Part shown: piece after piece, positions 26,070 through 37,722 of the stretch
Layout of the letters: each line of letters starts with the position of its first letter
Position numbering within the stretch: position 1 is the stretch's first letter
Source of the DNA: Armillaria gallica
Taxonomy: Eukaryota; Basidiomycota; Agaricomycetes; Agaricales; Physalacriaceae
DNA length: 64,000 nucleotides
NCBI GenBank assembly: GCA_037576215.1
Contig: JBANDB010000014.1
Span: forward strand, 744,001 to 808,000
Reading direction: 5' to 3'
The notes under the pieces: generated by a model
Database searches by the model: none
The model's input: the letters and a program-made list of their open reading frames with translations, nothing else
Told to the model about the DNA's origin: nothing
Translations under genes and position numbers: made by a program

Positions 26070-27902
26070 TCAGGTCGTATGGTAGCGTTTGGGTTACAGG
26101 TCTGACGAGGACACCAAGCCTTTGCCGTCTAACGTTCCCCGGGGACGACCCAAACGAAGACTTGCCGAATTCGTGCGCCCTGGTAGCGACTAAGACCCCT
26201 TCAGTGATGATATCGGCAACATGGAAGACGAGCTTGCTTGTATGGAAAACAAATGCCGTAGAGCCAAGGCTCATATAACAGTTGCAGCATACAACGGGTT
26301 TGAGCACTTGTTATGTATATATCCTCCATCGTCGCGGATGGGCGAGTCTGACATCACAAAGCCGTGGATTCTCTACGCTACGGAGTAGGACTCGGAGACA
26401 GCGGACAACATTGCCTGCCGTTGCAGACGTATTCAAGTCCGATGTCGAGTGCAGGACGCGGAAAAATATCTTCCTTGTGCCTTTTCTATTTTCCTAAATA
26501 AATGAAAAATCGAAACTGAAATTTTCTCAGGACGATCTCATCAATGCAAGTGATAACTACCGCTAGATCTGGTATTGAGCTACGGTCGATGACCTCCCTA
26601 TGAGATATGTTCCTACGCTCGGATCTCCCCGCAGATTTCTTCGAAGGCACATTTCACTGTCTTTGGCCTTGGGGATTCTGCGTATGTGTGTTTTTGCTGG
26701 CTAGCGAAGAATCTTTCCCGACTGATGAAGGGACCGAAATACGATCAGCATATGCTTGGGCGCGTTAACTTTGTTGACATCCTGTATGAAGGGTTGAAAC
26801 AATGAGGGCAGGACGAATAGAGCTCTAGTACCGTGGATCGATGGCTTGTTGGATGTTCTGGCACGACTGTTTCTTTCGGCATAGGCAACGACTCGACTAC
26901 CTTGGGATTCTGTCCTTCCTTCGAGAATGGCGATGACCAAGTCCAGCGAAGAAGTGCCCCTGGATTCATTAGTGCAGGATACAACCTACTATCGTGCAAC
27001 GAGTGTATAACGGCAAACGATGGATACCAGGATGTTCGCCATCTCCGGTTCTCGTTCAAAGGGGATATACAGTACGTACTCGTCGTCGTACGCCAAGGCT
27101 CATGTTGGACCAGGTACAATCCTGGTGATGTCGCAGTTATCCATCCTTCATAGTCATATGACGATGCCGAAGAGTTTCTGTGGTCCATGAGTCAGGAAAA
27201 ATGTCACTGATAAGTTTACACTCTAAAACACGCCTACAAGGATGAAACCCATTCGCTTGTTTCTACGTGATCACAAATGAATGCCTACATTCCGCGCTGT
27301 GCAAGCCTTCTAACCATCTCCACGCGGTATTTCGACTGGAAAGCTTTCCTCACATGCATAGGTCCTCACCTGTGTGGCTCTTAATCGAAGAACCCCTCTT
27401 CCTTGACACAATCCGTATGTTTTCAAGTCTTTTCCGTTAGCGTTAGCTTTCTACAGCCATTTTATCAGGTAATTTGCCTTTTGTTCGCGGGTTAAAGTGA
27501 CCCTACGAGGCGGATAGAAAGAGGATTTAAGCGTTAATATCGCAGGGCGCACGGGTGCATACATGGACCGTTTATTCTACTTCCTCCTCCGCTTCTCAAT
27601 TCATGGGGGCCGAGGCTCCTGCTTTAGATCAATCGCATAAATGAGGATGCGCTTTGGGCCTCTGGTCGATGAGTACCAATAAAGCGAGTCGTCATGGAGA
27701 AAGCATTGCGATCATCGGATCAAGCTATTGTAGCCCTGAAGACCTCTTCATTGAACGTTTTCAATCAAAGAACAGGCTCGCTCATTTACTCTCTCAATGG
27801 CTAATATACAAATTACCAACAAACATCCTACTGGTTTTGTACTGTGAACAAAGCGAAACATGAACCTGGGATGGGATGCTTACTTCACTGCTCTGCGTGC
27901 AT
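26070..27902. other. Gene-poor stretch
   Basis: No gene can be supported in these 1.8 kb. Open frames reach 147 codons (minus, 26745-27188) but overlap a similar frame on the other strand and show no family motif or splice pattern. I see no terminal repeats or transposase-like sequence. Confidence 0.4.
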
Positions 27903-28240
27903 TCACTTTCCAGTCGACTTACTTACTTGTCCGCTGGAGGACGTGTACTGCGAATATCCACTACCACTGTTGTAGTAGGTGGAGCCGTTGGAGTTATTGT
28001 AGTAGTAGCTCCCATCCCTAAGGCAACTTGTTTAGAGTGCATTACTCAAGACAGACAGAAGCGCTTACTGGTTGGAGTAATGGTAGGAAGGCGCTCCTGT
28101 ACTGCTGTCCTGCCGAGCGCAGTAGTGGTTACCCTAGAGCAACAACGACGATGGTCAGGACCCTTGTCGATAAACAACCAGCCAAGACTCACTTGATCAT
28201 TAGTGCCAGAGCCGGTATAAGTGTACCCTTTGTCGCTCAT
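27903..28240 (-). CDS. Small Tyr/Ser/Gly/Asn-rich protein
   Basis: Three exons: 28240-28193, 28133-28069, 28017-27903; 75 aa, in phase. Starts MSDKGYTYTGSGTNDQ, joins GNHYCARQDSSTG, then SYHYSNQDGSYYYNNSNGS and TYYNSGSGYSQYTSSSG. It has one Cys, almost no hydrophobic residues other than Tyr, and no signal peptide. I know similar short proteins (GYTYTSSGTNSQGNHYC type) from many mushrooms; function unknown. Such sequences resemble low-complexity, aggregation- or condensate-prone segments, which is inference. A TATA box lies about 80 bases upstream. It is the only well-supported gene between 26 and 32 kb. Confidence 0.75.
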
Positions 28241-28317
28241 TGTATGGACGGTCGTCTGATGTACTACTGCGTGGACAAGGTGGTGGTTGAGATGAAAGAG
28301 GCATTTAGGGGTATTTG

Positions 28318-28330
28318 GCCTTATATATGG
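28318..28330 (-). promoter_or_regulatory. TATA box of the small Tyr-rich gene
   Basis: On the minus strand the sequence CCATATATAAGGC lies about 80 bases before the ATG at 28240. Position and sequence fit a core promoter and suggest a well-expressed or inducible gene. Confidence 0.5.
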
Positions 28331-31300
28331 CGACTTGCATTACATAACTTCAAATATGGCAGGTGGCGCGTCGATTCCGCCGTCTGATAGCATACAGACC
28401 ACTACAGGCAGGTAAGAGCGAGTTTCAGACATGATTGACGCGTAATCCAACTCTATGATGCCAAAAACGCGAGCGACAGAAAATACCGTTTTTCGTAGAT
28501 CACAACACAAGTTACTAGTTGTGAGACCAGTACGATAGTAGTCGCCGGTCGGCAAACTTGGCTGCTATCACTAACTACGCTTATCTGTCCGACTCTATGA
28601 TTGATACAGGAGGCCAAATAGTCTGCCTGCTTTAGCTCATCATTTCCGCCACTGCACAAGTAAGCCAACGCCTAATCCGGTACTGAGTCAACGGTTCAGA
28701 CAAATAAGCATCTCGCTTCGTCTCCAGAAATTTGTAAACACCAATTCAGCATTCGCAGTTCCTGCTCAGCCAAATACAGGCGGTGATGACTTGGATTTCA
28801 CTTTGGAAATGATCGGGGAAGGGAGGGAGATATTCAAGAAATATGGACTGTCAATAGGCAAGAAAATCTGAATCTCGTCCATTTCGTGCGTACTTTTCCT
28901 TAGAAATCTCATCTCGTCTCTCGAATTTTCACTACTTAGTGCCGTTCGACTGAAAACCGTATGATCCGGTTCCCATTTATGGGCAATTCGTGGGCTCCCG
29001 CTTAATATTTGAAGAAGCAGTGTCGTGCAAATGCATTTCGAAGTTCATATGGAAGCGCTACTTGCATGCCACGCTAAGATGACTTTCTTGATGCTTCTTG
29101 CGGAAGGAGGCTACTCGGTTGGCTCGTTATCACGACGTACACATAAAGTTTACCTACAACTCGTTTAGAGTATCATCTTCCGGACATCTGCGACAGAATC
29201 GTTCCGTAAAACAACCTACTTCTATAGAAGAGAAGCTCAAGCAGATGTTTCTCCAGTTGGAGACCTAACCATGCATGTCACAAGATGAATTCATCAGTTA
29301 AGGAATGCAGATTTCTGGAGCTCGGCATCGGCCGACTGACGACCGAAGGTGAAAGTTAAATGTAAGGAATAGATCTGAGATGGACAGCGCACCTACCGTA
29401 GGGCGCTAAGATGCCAAGATAGGACTACCCGACTGATCTGGCGCATCAAGGTCCACTGATCACTGCCATTGACGTGGTTCAGCTTAAATCGTTCGTGGCA
29501 AAAGCCAGCGATGCGCTGTATTTCATTCTCGAAATATTCGATTTGCGGATCAGGAACAAATTCTGCACGAGGACCATGAGAAATAGCCGGCCCCGGCAAG
29601 GCACATCGCGAAGAAAGAGAAAGGGATATCAGAAAGCTCTATGGCTTCGCCGTTGCTGGAGGAGAATTTGTGTCCTGGAGCAACGCAGAGAAGGATAACC
29701 ACATAGAAGAGGTTACACGCTAAGAAGACAGGACGTCAGGGTCAACCTTTGCTCGAAGGTTGATGCCCCTGCCTCTTACTGGGTGTCACGATTCGAGGAG
29801 AACGGAGGAATTTTCGTGTCTATGAGAACGAAGGTAGCCACGGAAGTCAAACTATAGTGCAAACTTGATGATGCTAACAGCGGAAGTGTTTGAACAAACG
29901 AAGAGTCCAGTAATGGGACCGGTAACAGTGCAAAGTCATTCGGCAGGTTTTCGCGCCGGAAATACTCGGTGAAGGCGCTCAAACTGCAACCTAGACAAAC
30001 CCAAGAAACATTGCAAGATTCTGAAGGTGAATATGCCGCTAGACGACGCTGCGACTCGTGATCCCTTATCATGACGACGATATCGGAGCAGCTCCAGTTT
30101 TTTTCTGAATGGGCTGGTGAGTTTGGCTAGCTTAAAAACGAAGAACATACCTTATGCGCGATGACAATACATGTAGATAGAATTATGGTAAGTTTAGTTC
30201 ACGGCTATGTGGATTATCTTTGAAGGTCTTTGAGCACCTAGAATTAGACAGAGGTTACAGTTGAAATTATCCTGAAAACATCAATCCACACATAAAGATC
30301 GACTCCAATGCGTGGAGGGAGGGCATCATATTGGTGCGACAATAAAAAGCAAGACATTTGAGAGGTTGAGCGAGTGCCTCAGGAAAGTTCCTGCTCCGCT
30401 CGGCACAAGAATTGGATCTGGCAGAGTGAAGGACGCCGCTGGGTCTGGCATTGTCGGACAAACAACAAGGCATTACCGGCCCAAAAGAACTTATGTAAAA
30501 TTTAAGCCGCGACGAATTGAGAATGACTTTTTTGCACGGTGGCAGTTCGAAAAATCGACATAGGCGATTTCTGCGACGTAAACTGCATTGGAAGGCTGAG
30601 AGATATGGCCATTAGCAAGAGAATATTTATCAGAAAGAGTAGACAAACGGCGGAAATGCGGCAAGAAATGGCGATCGATAATTCCGCTGGTTCTGATTTG
30701 TAAGTTTGTAACTCTATTTCTGCAATCGTAACCTCCACCACCACCGTCGTAGACACCGCCAACACGCCGCCAGCATCAACGCTCGCAGTGAAGGCATTCA
30801 GTTCAGACTGCAACGATTGCGATGGGGTTTTCTCACTCACAAGGTTAATGTTGTGCGTTATCACCGTGGCCTACCCTTGTACACTGCGCCTCTTCAAGGC
30901 GATATATGCATACAAGCCTCCGATGTTGTTCTTGGGCCATCACAGTGACATGCAAAACCTCAAGAAGCAGAAATGACGGGGCCAGGCATCGGCGATAGTG
31001 CTCAAACGCAGCCTCACGGTTCAGCCAACGAGATACTAGGTGAATAACACCTCGCGACAAAGGGCGTGCTCTTCTTGAAATTTTCAGAGAGAAATAGAGA
31101 CGGCAAGCAAGACAATCGACCCCAGGAGCGTGGAAGATGAGGAGGCGATATTCTCAAAGCTGAATTCTCAGAGAATTTGGGTACGGCCAGAAGGTGCGTT
31201 GCTGTATTTTTGCTCTCCTTCTCGAAGGGTAACCTTGTGTTTTGTAATCCAGATGAACACCCTGGCGTTGAGTCCTTGAGGTCCGTGCGCGCTCGCCTAC

Positions 31301-32054
31301 TTTATGAATCTAGTCGGTATTCTTGACGAGTTGTGTAAAAGGCGAGTCTTTTCTTGATGATTCACTCCAGTATGGGCACCTGAACGACGTTGTACATTTC
31401 AGTGGTGGTGGTACATCACTGATACGGATAACGCGACGTACTACACGGTCCCGCGTCTTTTATTCCCGTGACACGAAATGACTCACTCCGTCACGTCACA
31501 TACGCGCCCGCGTTAATGCCCCTCACGCGCAGAGACGAGGTATTTCCATGGAAAACAGGAAGGATTTTCCGATGTAAAAAGTTAACAAGTCCTCTAAAGG
31601 TGATGTTCTCAAGCACACGCGTGTCTAGTGCGAGGACGTCACTGTGGACTGGGAGCAAGAGTGAGGAAGGTGTTCCTTCAGGATGGCCTGACGACGACTT
31701 CGACGTTTGGATCGTTGTTGACAGCACCCATTTCAAAACAATATGGCAATTTCTGGTCAGCGTACCCCCGGCGTCCGGCGTCCAGGTAGTATAGGTCGCT
31801 TGTGGGTTCGGCGCGTCTACAAATCTGGTTGTTCCGACCAATCCGTTGGATCAGGTCTTTTCATTGGTGGGAAACGGCCTCTGCTTAGAAATGGTTACCT
31901 GCGTGGCCTGTCGATCAGTCTATCGAAAAGAATACACTCGATTAGGGCCCTCACTACTGTCTGGGGTTCGGCATCATGGCTGTTCAAAGGAGGAATACGC
32001 TCAGCCAATTGCGGTTGCCGTGTAAAATTTCCCCGGAAAGCTAGGGAAAAAATT

Positions 32055-32064
32055 GAATATATAA
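32055..32064 (+). promoter_or_regulatory. TATA box of the acidic protein gene
   Basis: The sequence GAATATATAAGC ends about 27 bases before the ATG at 32091. If used, it would leave a leader of only a few bases, so the true start codon might lie further on; MPPCSS at 32124 is in the same frame. Confidence 0.4.
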
Positions 32065-32090
32065 GCTTCAACAAACATTTCAATTTCTCT

Positions 32091-32627
32091 ATGTCGCCCT
32101 TTAAACTTGATCCCCAGCTTGAGATGCCTCCTTGCTCCTCCAAGAAAACCGTTATCAAAATTGTACCTATCAAAGTCGTACCTCGTCATATCCCTTCGTA
32201 TGATGAAGTCCTTCGTCAAAATTCTGCATCGACTCTTCGCCTGCCGGCTTATCGTTTTTCGCATGCCATGCGCTACCACCCATATCGTCGACCTCTTCCC
32301 CGATTCAGAGTACGATACTTTTCTTGTTAGCCTTTATTTCAGCCTACTGATTCCCCCTAGTTTGAAACAGAGGGTGCCGACCCACCTATCCCTCCCACAC
32401 CCGTAATTCTTCCCCAGGCATGCGGAGTAAGTGGATTACAACAAGCCATTGAAATTGCACTGACGCCTTAGGTTATCCCTTTTCACTATAATCTTGACGA
32501 CGACGACGACTACGTTGGCGAAGATGAATACGAAGAAGAATTCGAGCTGCCCGGCGATGAAGTGGAGGAAGACCATGAGCAGGAGCAAGGGGATCAGCTG
32601 GCCAACGCAGACCCTGTCACCATATTG
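32091..32627 (+). CDS. Acidic hypothetical protein, 3' end unresolved
   Basis: Three exons are clear: 32091-32309, 32361-32426, 32472-32627, all phase 0 with good splice signals. The first part is basic and Pro-rich (KKTVIKIVPIKVVPRHIPSY, YHPYRRPLPRFR); the third exon is extremely acidic (LDDDDDYVGEDEYEEEFELP and a Glu/Gln run). No family recognised. A fourth exon probably starts at 32687 (ARFVRQ), exactly where the downstream segmental duplication begins; later coding-like sequence at 32862-33000 (RRPIIRKHRFSSRSFDIFSV and LSKCGLQLVAQFSYLPSLQT) and around 33160-33260 could be its final exons, but I could not join them in phase. Confidence 0.5.
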
Positions 32628-35281
32628 GTCAGTACTGAGTATGCTGTTCTTCTTATGCCCCATCTCTTACCGCCTTCTCTTATTAGGCACGCTTCGTCCG
32701 CCAGTGTCAGTATGTCCTAACGTTTCTTCTATGGATCTTCTCCGTCGTTTGAAGTATCTCTGATCCCTTCAATCATGCTTGCTGTATGTATATTGTAATA
32801 TTTCTTGACTTCAATCGAGATTCTTTCTTGGGGCGTTGGTTTTCATTCTCGGGCGAAAATAGACGCGCAGGCCAATCATCCGCAAACATCGCTTCTCCTC
32901 GCGGTCATTTGACATTTTCTCAGTCCATCTGCGCACCGAGCTCAGCAAATGCGGATTGCAGCTCGTCGCCCAATTTTCCTATCTTCCTTCCTTGCAAACT
33001 TGGGTATGTCATCCCCACTGCCATCTACAACTCCCGTGAACTCGTCGCTCTATGGAAGCAAACAGTAGCGATCATCAACGCTAATGCAAGAGGCTTTGCT
33101 GACGGTGTGGAGATGCATGGCGCATATAGATACCCAATACACTGATCATTTCCTGTGTTCAGGGTGGAAGAGGCGAAGCGAGGGCAGTTCCGGGACCATG
33201 CACTGCACACCGTGAACGGTGAAGATATGCCCAGCAGACAAGGAACAAGGATGACTGCAGGTGAGATAATATTAAAAGTTTGATGATTTCGAGCTAAAGA
33301 TATCCCTGTCGGGTTGGAGTGTCTATTTCAATACACAATACACCTTACGCGGTAGGCGCATTGTAATCCAGCTTGGACAAGCGCTCCAATCTCTCTGGCG
33401 TAAGCTCGAAACATTCTGGCAGACCTGTATCTGCCCAAGTACTACCTTGGATCAGCTTGACAAGTCCAGAGGCAGTGGTGAAGATTCGGACCTGTTCGAT
33501 CTTCGATGCGTGTACGTTGGTGAAAAGGTTATGGGCTCACCATTCCGTGACCATCGTGACCGGCGCATATCCATTGTCCAGGTTTACCGGGTATTGGGCC
33601 GACATAGGGTACACCGTCCGCGCTCTAAGAGCGACATGAGTCCGGACTCACTCGTGGAGGTATTTATTACATACTTTGCCAATGATACCGCTCCACGCAT
33701 AATCGCAACCTTCTCCCGGAGCAGACACAGACCCCCTGGAGACCAAGATTAACTTCACAGAAATTGCTTTGGAAACACCTTACCAGTCGGAAAATTCGTT
33801 TTGAATGAAGTCATCGACGGCCTTCGTAACCGGTTCAAAATTCGTGATGCCATCATTCGTTCGCTCATCAGGGTGCTCTTCGAGATATTTCAGCAACGCA
33901 TGTTGGCCCGGATTGCTACCGCCAAACAGGATGATACCATCCGAAGTTGCTCGTGGGTTAATGGAGTAAAAAGCACCGCCCGGACAGAGCACGCCGTATG
34001 AATTTTCTAGCGCCTTGGTACCAGACCAGGACCGTGGAGGATCACCTTGTTACACCTGGGTATCTGTCAGATCCCTCGAATCGCCAAGCAAGGAACTGGT
34101 ACACACATATGGGGCGTTGGTTTGATGACATTCTTGAACTCTGGAAGCAGAGCTGAAGCATAGGCATTCGTCGCATGCACGACTGTGGGAGTAATAATCG
34201 AACCTCGCTCTGTTGCAACGACCCACCTCCCTGATACACCTGACAAAGCAACAGAGTTGACGGGAGTCCATGTCTGGAGGTTGAGGCCCTTGGACAAGCA
34301 GGCTCGTAATTATATGGGCTACAAGTTTCCAAGGATAGAGCGAAGCCGCGTCCCATGAAAAGACGGACACAGCGTGGTTGATACGAGAACGCTATGAAGT
34401 AATTCAGTTCTGACACTATACGCGACACATCCAATGAGTCGATGACCTTGATAGCCTCAGTACGATCAGTGATATGTTCGACGTGGTCTACATTCCCACC
34501 TGCAGCTCGATAGCGTTCAAAAATGCTAGCAACCTTGGTGGCGACTTCTTCGTCTATCACGACATCTAGCTGCATCTTGACGTGAACAATAGTTGTGCTC
34601 GCGTCTTGTGATGTTCACCCACTGTCTTTCCCACCCACAGGTCGCACTCGACATTGTATTTTTGAATATAACCGACGACGCGTTCGAACGTTTCTTGCTC
34701 GTTGGCTAGAATCTGGAATATTGCTAAGCATTGTTAGGGTATTCTGGGGAATCACTGAACCTTCAAAGCCTGTTCAGTACCAAATCTGGACTCGTGCTTC
34801 TCAAATTTCCTCCACTGTCAACGGATGGAATATATAACTCTCCTTGCAGTGAAATATACGAGAAGAATACCTGGTTAGGTTTGCAATGACCGGCATTCCT
34901 TCCGGTAGCCCCCGAACACAGCTCTCTGGCCTCAAGCATCACGATAGATTTAGGCGGATTTGGGCTCGACAAGAGCTCCAAGGCCGTTATTGCGCCTGTC
35001 GCCTGTCCCTCGTTAGCCTTCCTATTGTGAAAATATGCCAGTAGCCTACCCCCGACCCAATTATTACTACGTCTGCTTCCTCCGGCAGTTCGTCCGTTGT
35101 TCGGTGGTCAAGTAGTGGATTATTTCGAACACCTGAAGCCAGTACGATAGCGACTGTCCCTCTTGCTTCGGGAAACTATTGGTCATGGGGAAATTCTGGA
35201 TACTACGTGAATGTAAGCAAGTAAAGTCGAATGGGAAGACATGTATTGGGTTCACAAGTTGAAGCCAACGGGAAAATGTAG
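32628..35281. repeat. Tandem segmental duplication, copy A
   Basis: Matches 35547-37722 at roughly nine bases in ten by eye. It starts near the exon 3/intron 3 border of the acidic gene (GTCAGTACTGAGTATGCTGTTC), contains the oxidoreductase copy A and ends in shared promoter sequence (GGGAAGACATGTATTGGG). About 480 bases at 32832-33313 have no counterpart in copy B, so one copy gained or lost this piece. Confidence 0.8.
33345..35186 (-). pseudogene. FAD-dependent oxidoreductase, DAO family, copy A (multiple indels)
   Basis: Same ten-exon layout as copy B (35790-37629) but with at least three one-base differences that break the frame: a base lost near 35135 (CTTCAGGTG against CTTCAAGGTG), a base gained near 34307 (ACGAGCCTGC against ACGACCTGC), and a base lost near 34040 (GTGATCCTCC against GTGATTCCTCC). 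Intact islands show the family: SNPPKSIVMLEARELCSGAT-type FAD region, SVFSWDAASLYPWKLVAHII, PGGAFYSINPRATSDGIILF and WADTGLPECFELTPERL, ending in a stop at 33345. Either a decaying duplicate or a good gene with sequence errors; copy B has one such error too. The reaction would be oxidation of an amine or amino acid with FAD; substrate unknown. Confidence 0.7.
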
Positions 35282-35789
35282 TGTAGTGCTGTCCCCCTAC
35301 GTGCGAGGAACTCGAACAGCGTAACACAACAAAAGAGCAAAGGGAGGAAGGGGGGGAATGTAATACCTAGTTTATATATTACCGTCCACGCTGCTCTCTG
35401 AGTCATAATGCATCAGATTGAGTCGTTAGTGTGTTATAGGTGTGTCGTGTGAGTCATAGTGTCTGGAATGATGGCATCAACGCTTCGCGTCTTCTTCTGC
35501 ACTCATGCGAGTCGCGTCCACTCAACATCCACTACAATCCATTCTTGTCAGTACTGAATATGCTGTTCTCTTCGAATCCCATCTCTTACCGCTTTTCCTT
35601 ACTAGAGACGCTTCGTCCGCTAGTGTCAGAATATCCTGATGTTTCTTCTATGGATCGTCTCTATTGTTTGGAGTATTTCTGATCACTGGTCACTCCAATC
35701 ATGCTTGTTGTATGTATATTGTAATCTGCCTTGACTTTAATTGAGATCCTTTCTTGGAACGGAGTGGCTATTTCATTCTACCATACACC
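35187..35789. other. Spacer between the two oxidoreductase copies
   Basis: The left part is the promoter of copy A. From 35547 the sequence repeats the 3' intron and last exon of the acidic gene as a non-functional copy: AGACGCTTCGTCCGCTAG corresponds to the exon start at 32687 but now has an in-frame stop. Confidence 0.6.
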
Positions 35790-37722
35790 TTACACGATAG
35801 GCGTGTTGAGATCCAACTTGGACAAGCGCTCCAACCTTTCTGGCGTAAGCTCGAAACATTCTGGCAGACCTGTATCTGCCCAAGTACCACCTTGAATTAG
35901 CTTGACAAGTCCAGGGGCAGTCGTGAAGATTCGTGCCTGTTGGATCCTCGATATGTGTACGTTGTTGAAAAGATGATGGGCTCACCATTCCGTGACCATT
36001 GTGACCGGCGCATATCCATTGTCCAGGTTTACCGGGTATTGGGCCAACATAGGGTACACCGTCTGCGCTCTAAGAATGACATGAGACGCAGACTCGTCCA
36101 TGAAGGTATTTGTTACACACTCTACCAATGATACCGCTCCATGCATAATCGAAACCTTCTCCCGGAGCAGATGCAGACCCCCTGGAGACCAAGATTAACT
36201 TCCTCAAAATTGTATCGGATACACCTTACCAGTCTGAGAATTCGTTTTGTATGAAGTCATCGACGGCTTTTGTAACTGGCTCAAAATTCGTTAAGCCATC
36301 ATTCGTTCGCTCATCAGGGTGCTCTTCGAGATATTTCAGCAACGCATGTTGGCCCGGATTGCTACCGCCAAACAGGATGATACCGTCCGAAGTTGCTCGT
36401 GGGTTGATGGAGTACAAAGCACCACCCGGACAGAGCACGCCGTATGAATTTTCTAGCGCCTTGGTACCAGACCAGGACCGTGGAGGAATCACCTTGTTAC
36501 ACCTGAGTATCCATCAGATCTCTCGAATTGCCAAGCAAAGAACTGGTACACACATATGAGGCGTCGGTTTAATGATGTTCTTGAACTCCGGAAGCAGAGC
36601 AGAAGCGTACGCATTTGTCGCATGCACGACTGTGGGAGTAATAATCGAACCTCGCTCTGTTGCAACAACCCACTTCCTTGATACACCTGACAAACTAATA
36701 GAGTTGACGGGAGTCCAAGTTTGGAGGTTGAGACCCTTGGACAAGCAGGTCGTAATTATATGGGCTACAAGTTTCCAAGGGTAGAGCGAAGCCGCGTCCC
36801 ATGAAAAGACAGACACGGCGTGGTTGATACGAGAACGCTATGAAGTACGTCAGATTTTTGCACCATACACTGACACATCCAATGAGTAAATGACCTCGAT
36901 AGCCTCAATACGATCAGTGATATGTTCGACGTGGTCTACATTCCCACCTGCAGCTCGATAGCGTTCAAAAATGCTAGCGGCCTTGGCGGCAACTTCTTCG
37001 TCCATCGCGACATCTAGCTGAATTTGACGTAAACAATAGTTGTGCTCGCGTCTTATAATATTCACCCACTGTCTTTCCACCCACAGATCGCAGTCGACAC
37101 TGTATTTGTGAATATACCTGACGACGCTTTCGAACGTTTCTTGTTCGTTGGCTAGAATCTAAAGGAGTGCTAAGCATTGTTGTGGTGTTTTGGGGGAATG
37201 CCTGAACCTTCAATGCCTGTTCAGTACCGAATCTGGACTCGTATTTCTCAAATCCCCTGTACTGTAAACGGATGGGATAACTCTCCATGCGACGAGACAT
37301 GCGAGAAGAATACCTGGTCGGGTTTGCAATGACCGGCATTCCTTCCAGTAGCCCCCGAACACAGCTCTCTGGCCTCAAGCATCACGATAGACTTGGGCGG
37401 ATTTGGCTCGACAAGAGCTCCAACGCCGTTATTGCGCCTGTCGCCTGTCCCTCATTAGCCTTCCTATCCCGATAAGATGTCAATAGCCTACCCCCGACCC
37501 AATTATTACTACGTCTGCTTCCTCTGGCAGTTCGTCCGTTGTTCGGTGATCAAGTAGTGGATTGCTTCGCACACCTTGAAGCCAGTACGATAGCGACTGC
37601 CCCTCTTGCTTTGGGAAACTGTTAGTCATGGAGAATCCTGGACGTTAAGTGAACGTAAGCAAGTAAAGTCAAATGGGAAGACATGTATTGGGCGACGAGT
37701 TGATGCCAACGGCAAAAGATAG
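35547..37722. repeat. Tandem segmental duplication, copy B
   Basis: Second unit of the duplication described for 32628-35281. Lacks the 480-base segment of copy A; the sequence runs straight from TCCTTTCTTGGAACG into GGAGTGGCTATTTCA. Confidence 0.8.
35790..37629 (-). CDS. FAD-dependent oxidoreductase, DAO family, copy B (one-base deletion)
   Basis: Ten exons: 37629-37492, 37444-37314, 37261-37208, 37158-37066, 37017-36877, 36837-36554, 36502-36230, 36181-36121, 36069-35986, 35936-35790; about 468 aa. DAO-family enzymes (glycine/D-amino-acid oxidase, sarcosine oxidase type) oxidise amines with FAD. The dinucleotide-binding motif VIIGSGATGAITALELL is split by intron 1, followed by VMLEAREL, SGATGRNAGHCKPDQ, EYINHAVS-like NHAVSVFSWDAASLYPW, WVVATERGSIITPTVVHATN, PRATSDGIILFGGSN and the C-terminal FAD loop YVGPIPGKPGQWICAGHNGH. 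One base is missing in exon 2 near 37408 (AGCCAAATCC; copy A has AGCCCAAATCC), which restores SSPNPPKS. No signal peptide. Confidence 0.85.

Larger units (their letters stand above)
28241..32090. other. Gene-poor tract of 3.8 kb
   Basis: Frames on both strands stay under about 120 codons and overlap one another. The candidates at 29776-30072 (minus), 30502-30864 (minus) and 31491-31841 (minus) have no family motif that I can name. No direct or inverted repeat at transposon scale was noticed by eye. The tract contrasts with the dense flanks and may hold lineage-specific or decayed sequence. Confidence 0.4.

Noticed and set aside
26745..27188. 147-codon minus frame
   Set aside because: No motif, overlaps a similar-sized plus frame, no splice continuation found.
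30502..30864. 120-codon minus frame with a hydrophobic segment
   Set aside because: A hydrophobic stretch alone is not enough; no homology recognised and no promoter sign.
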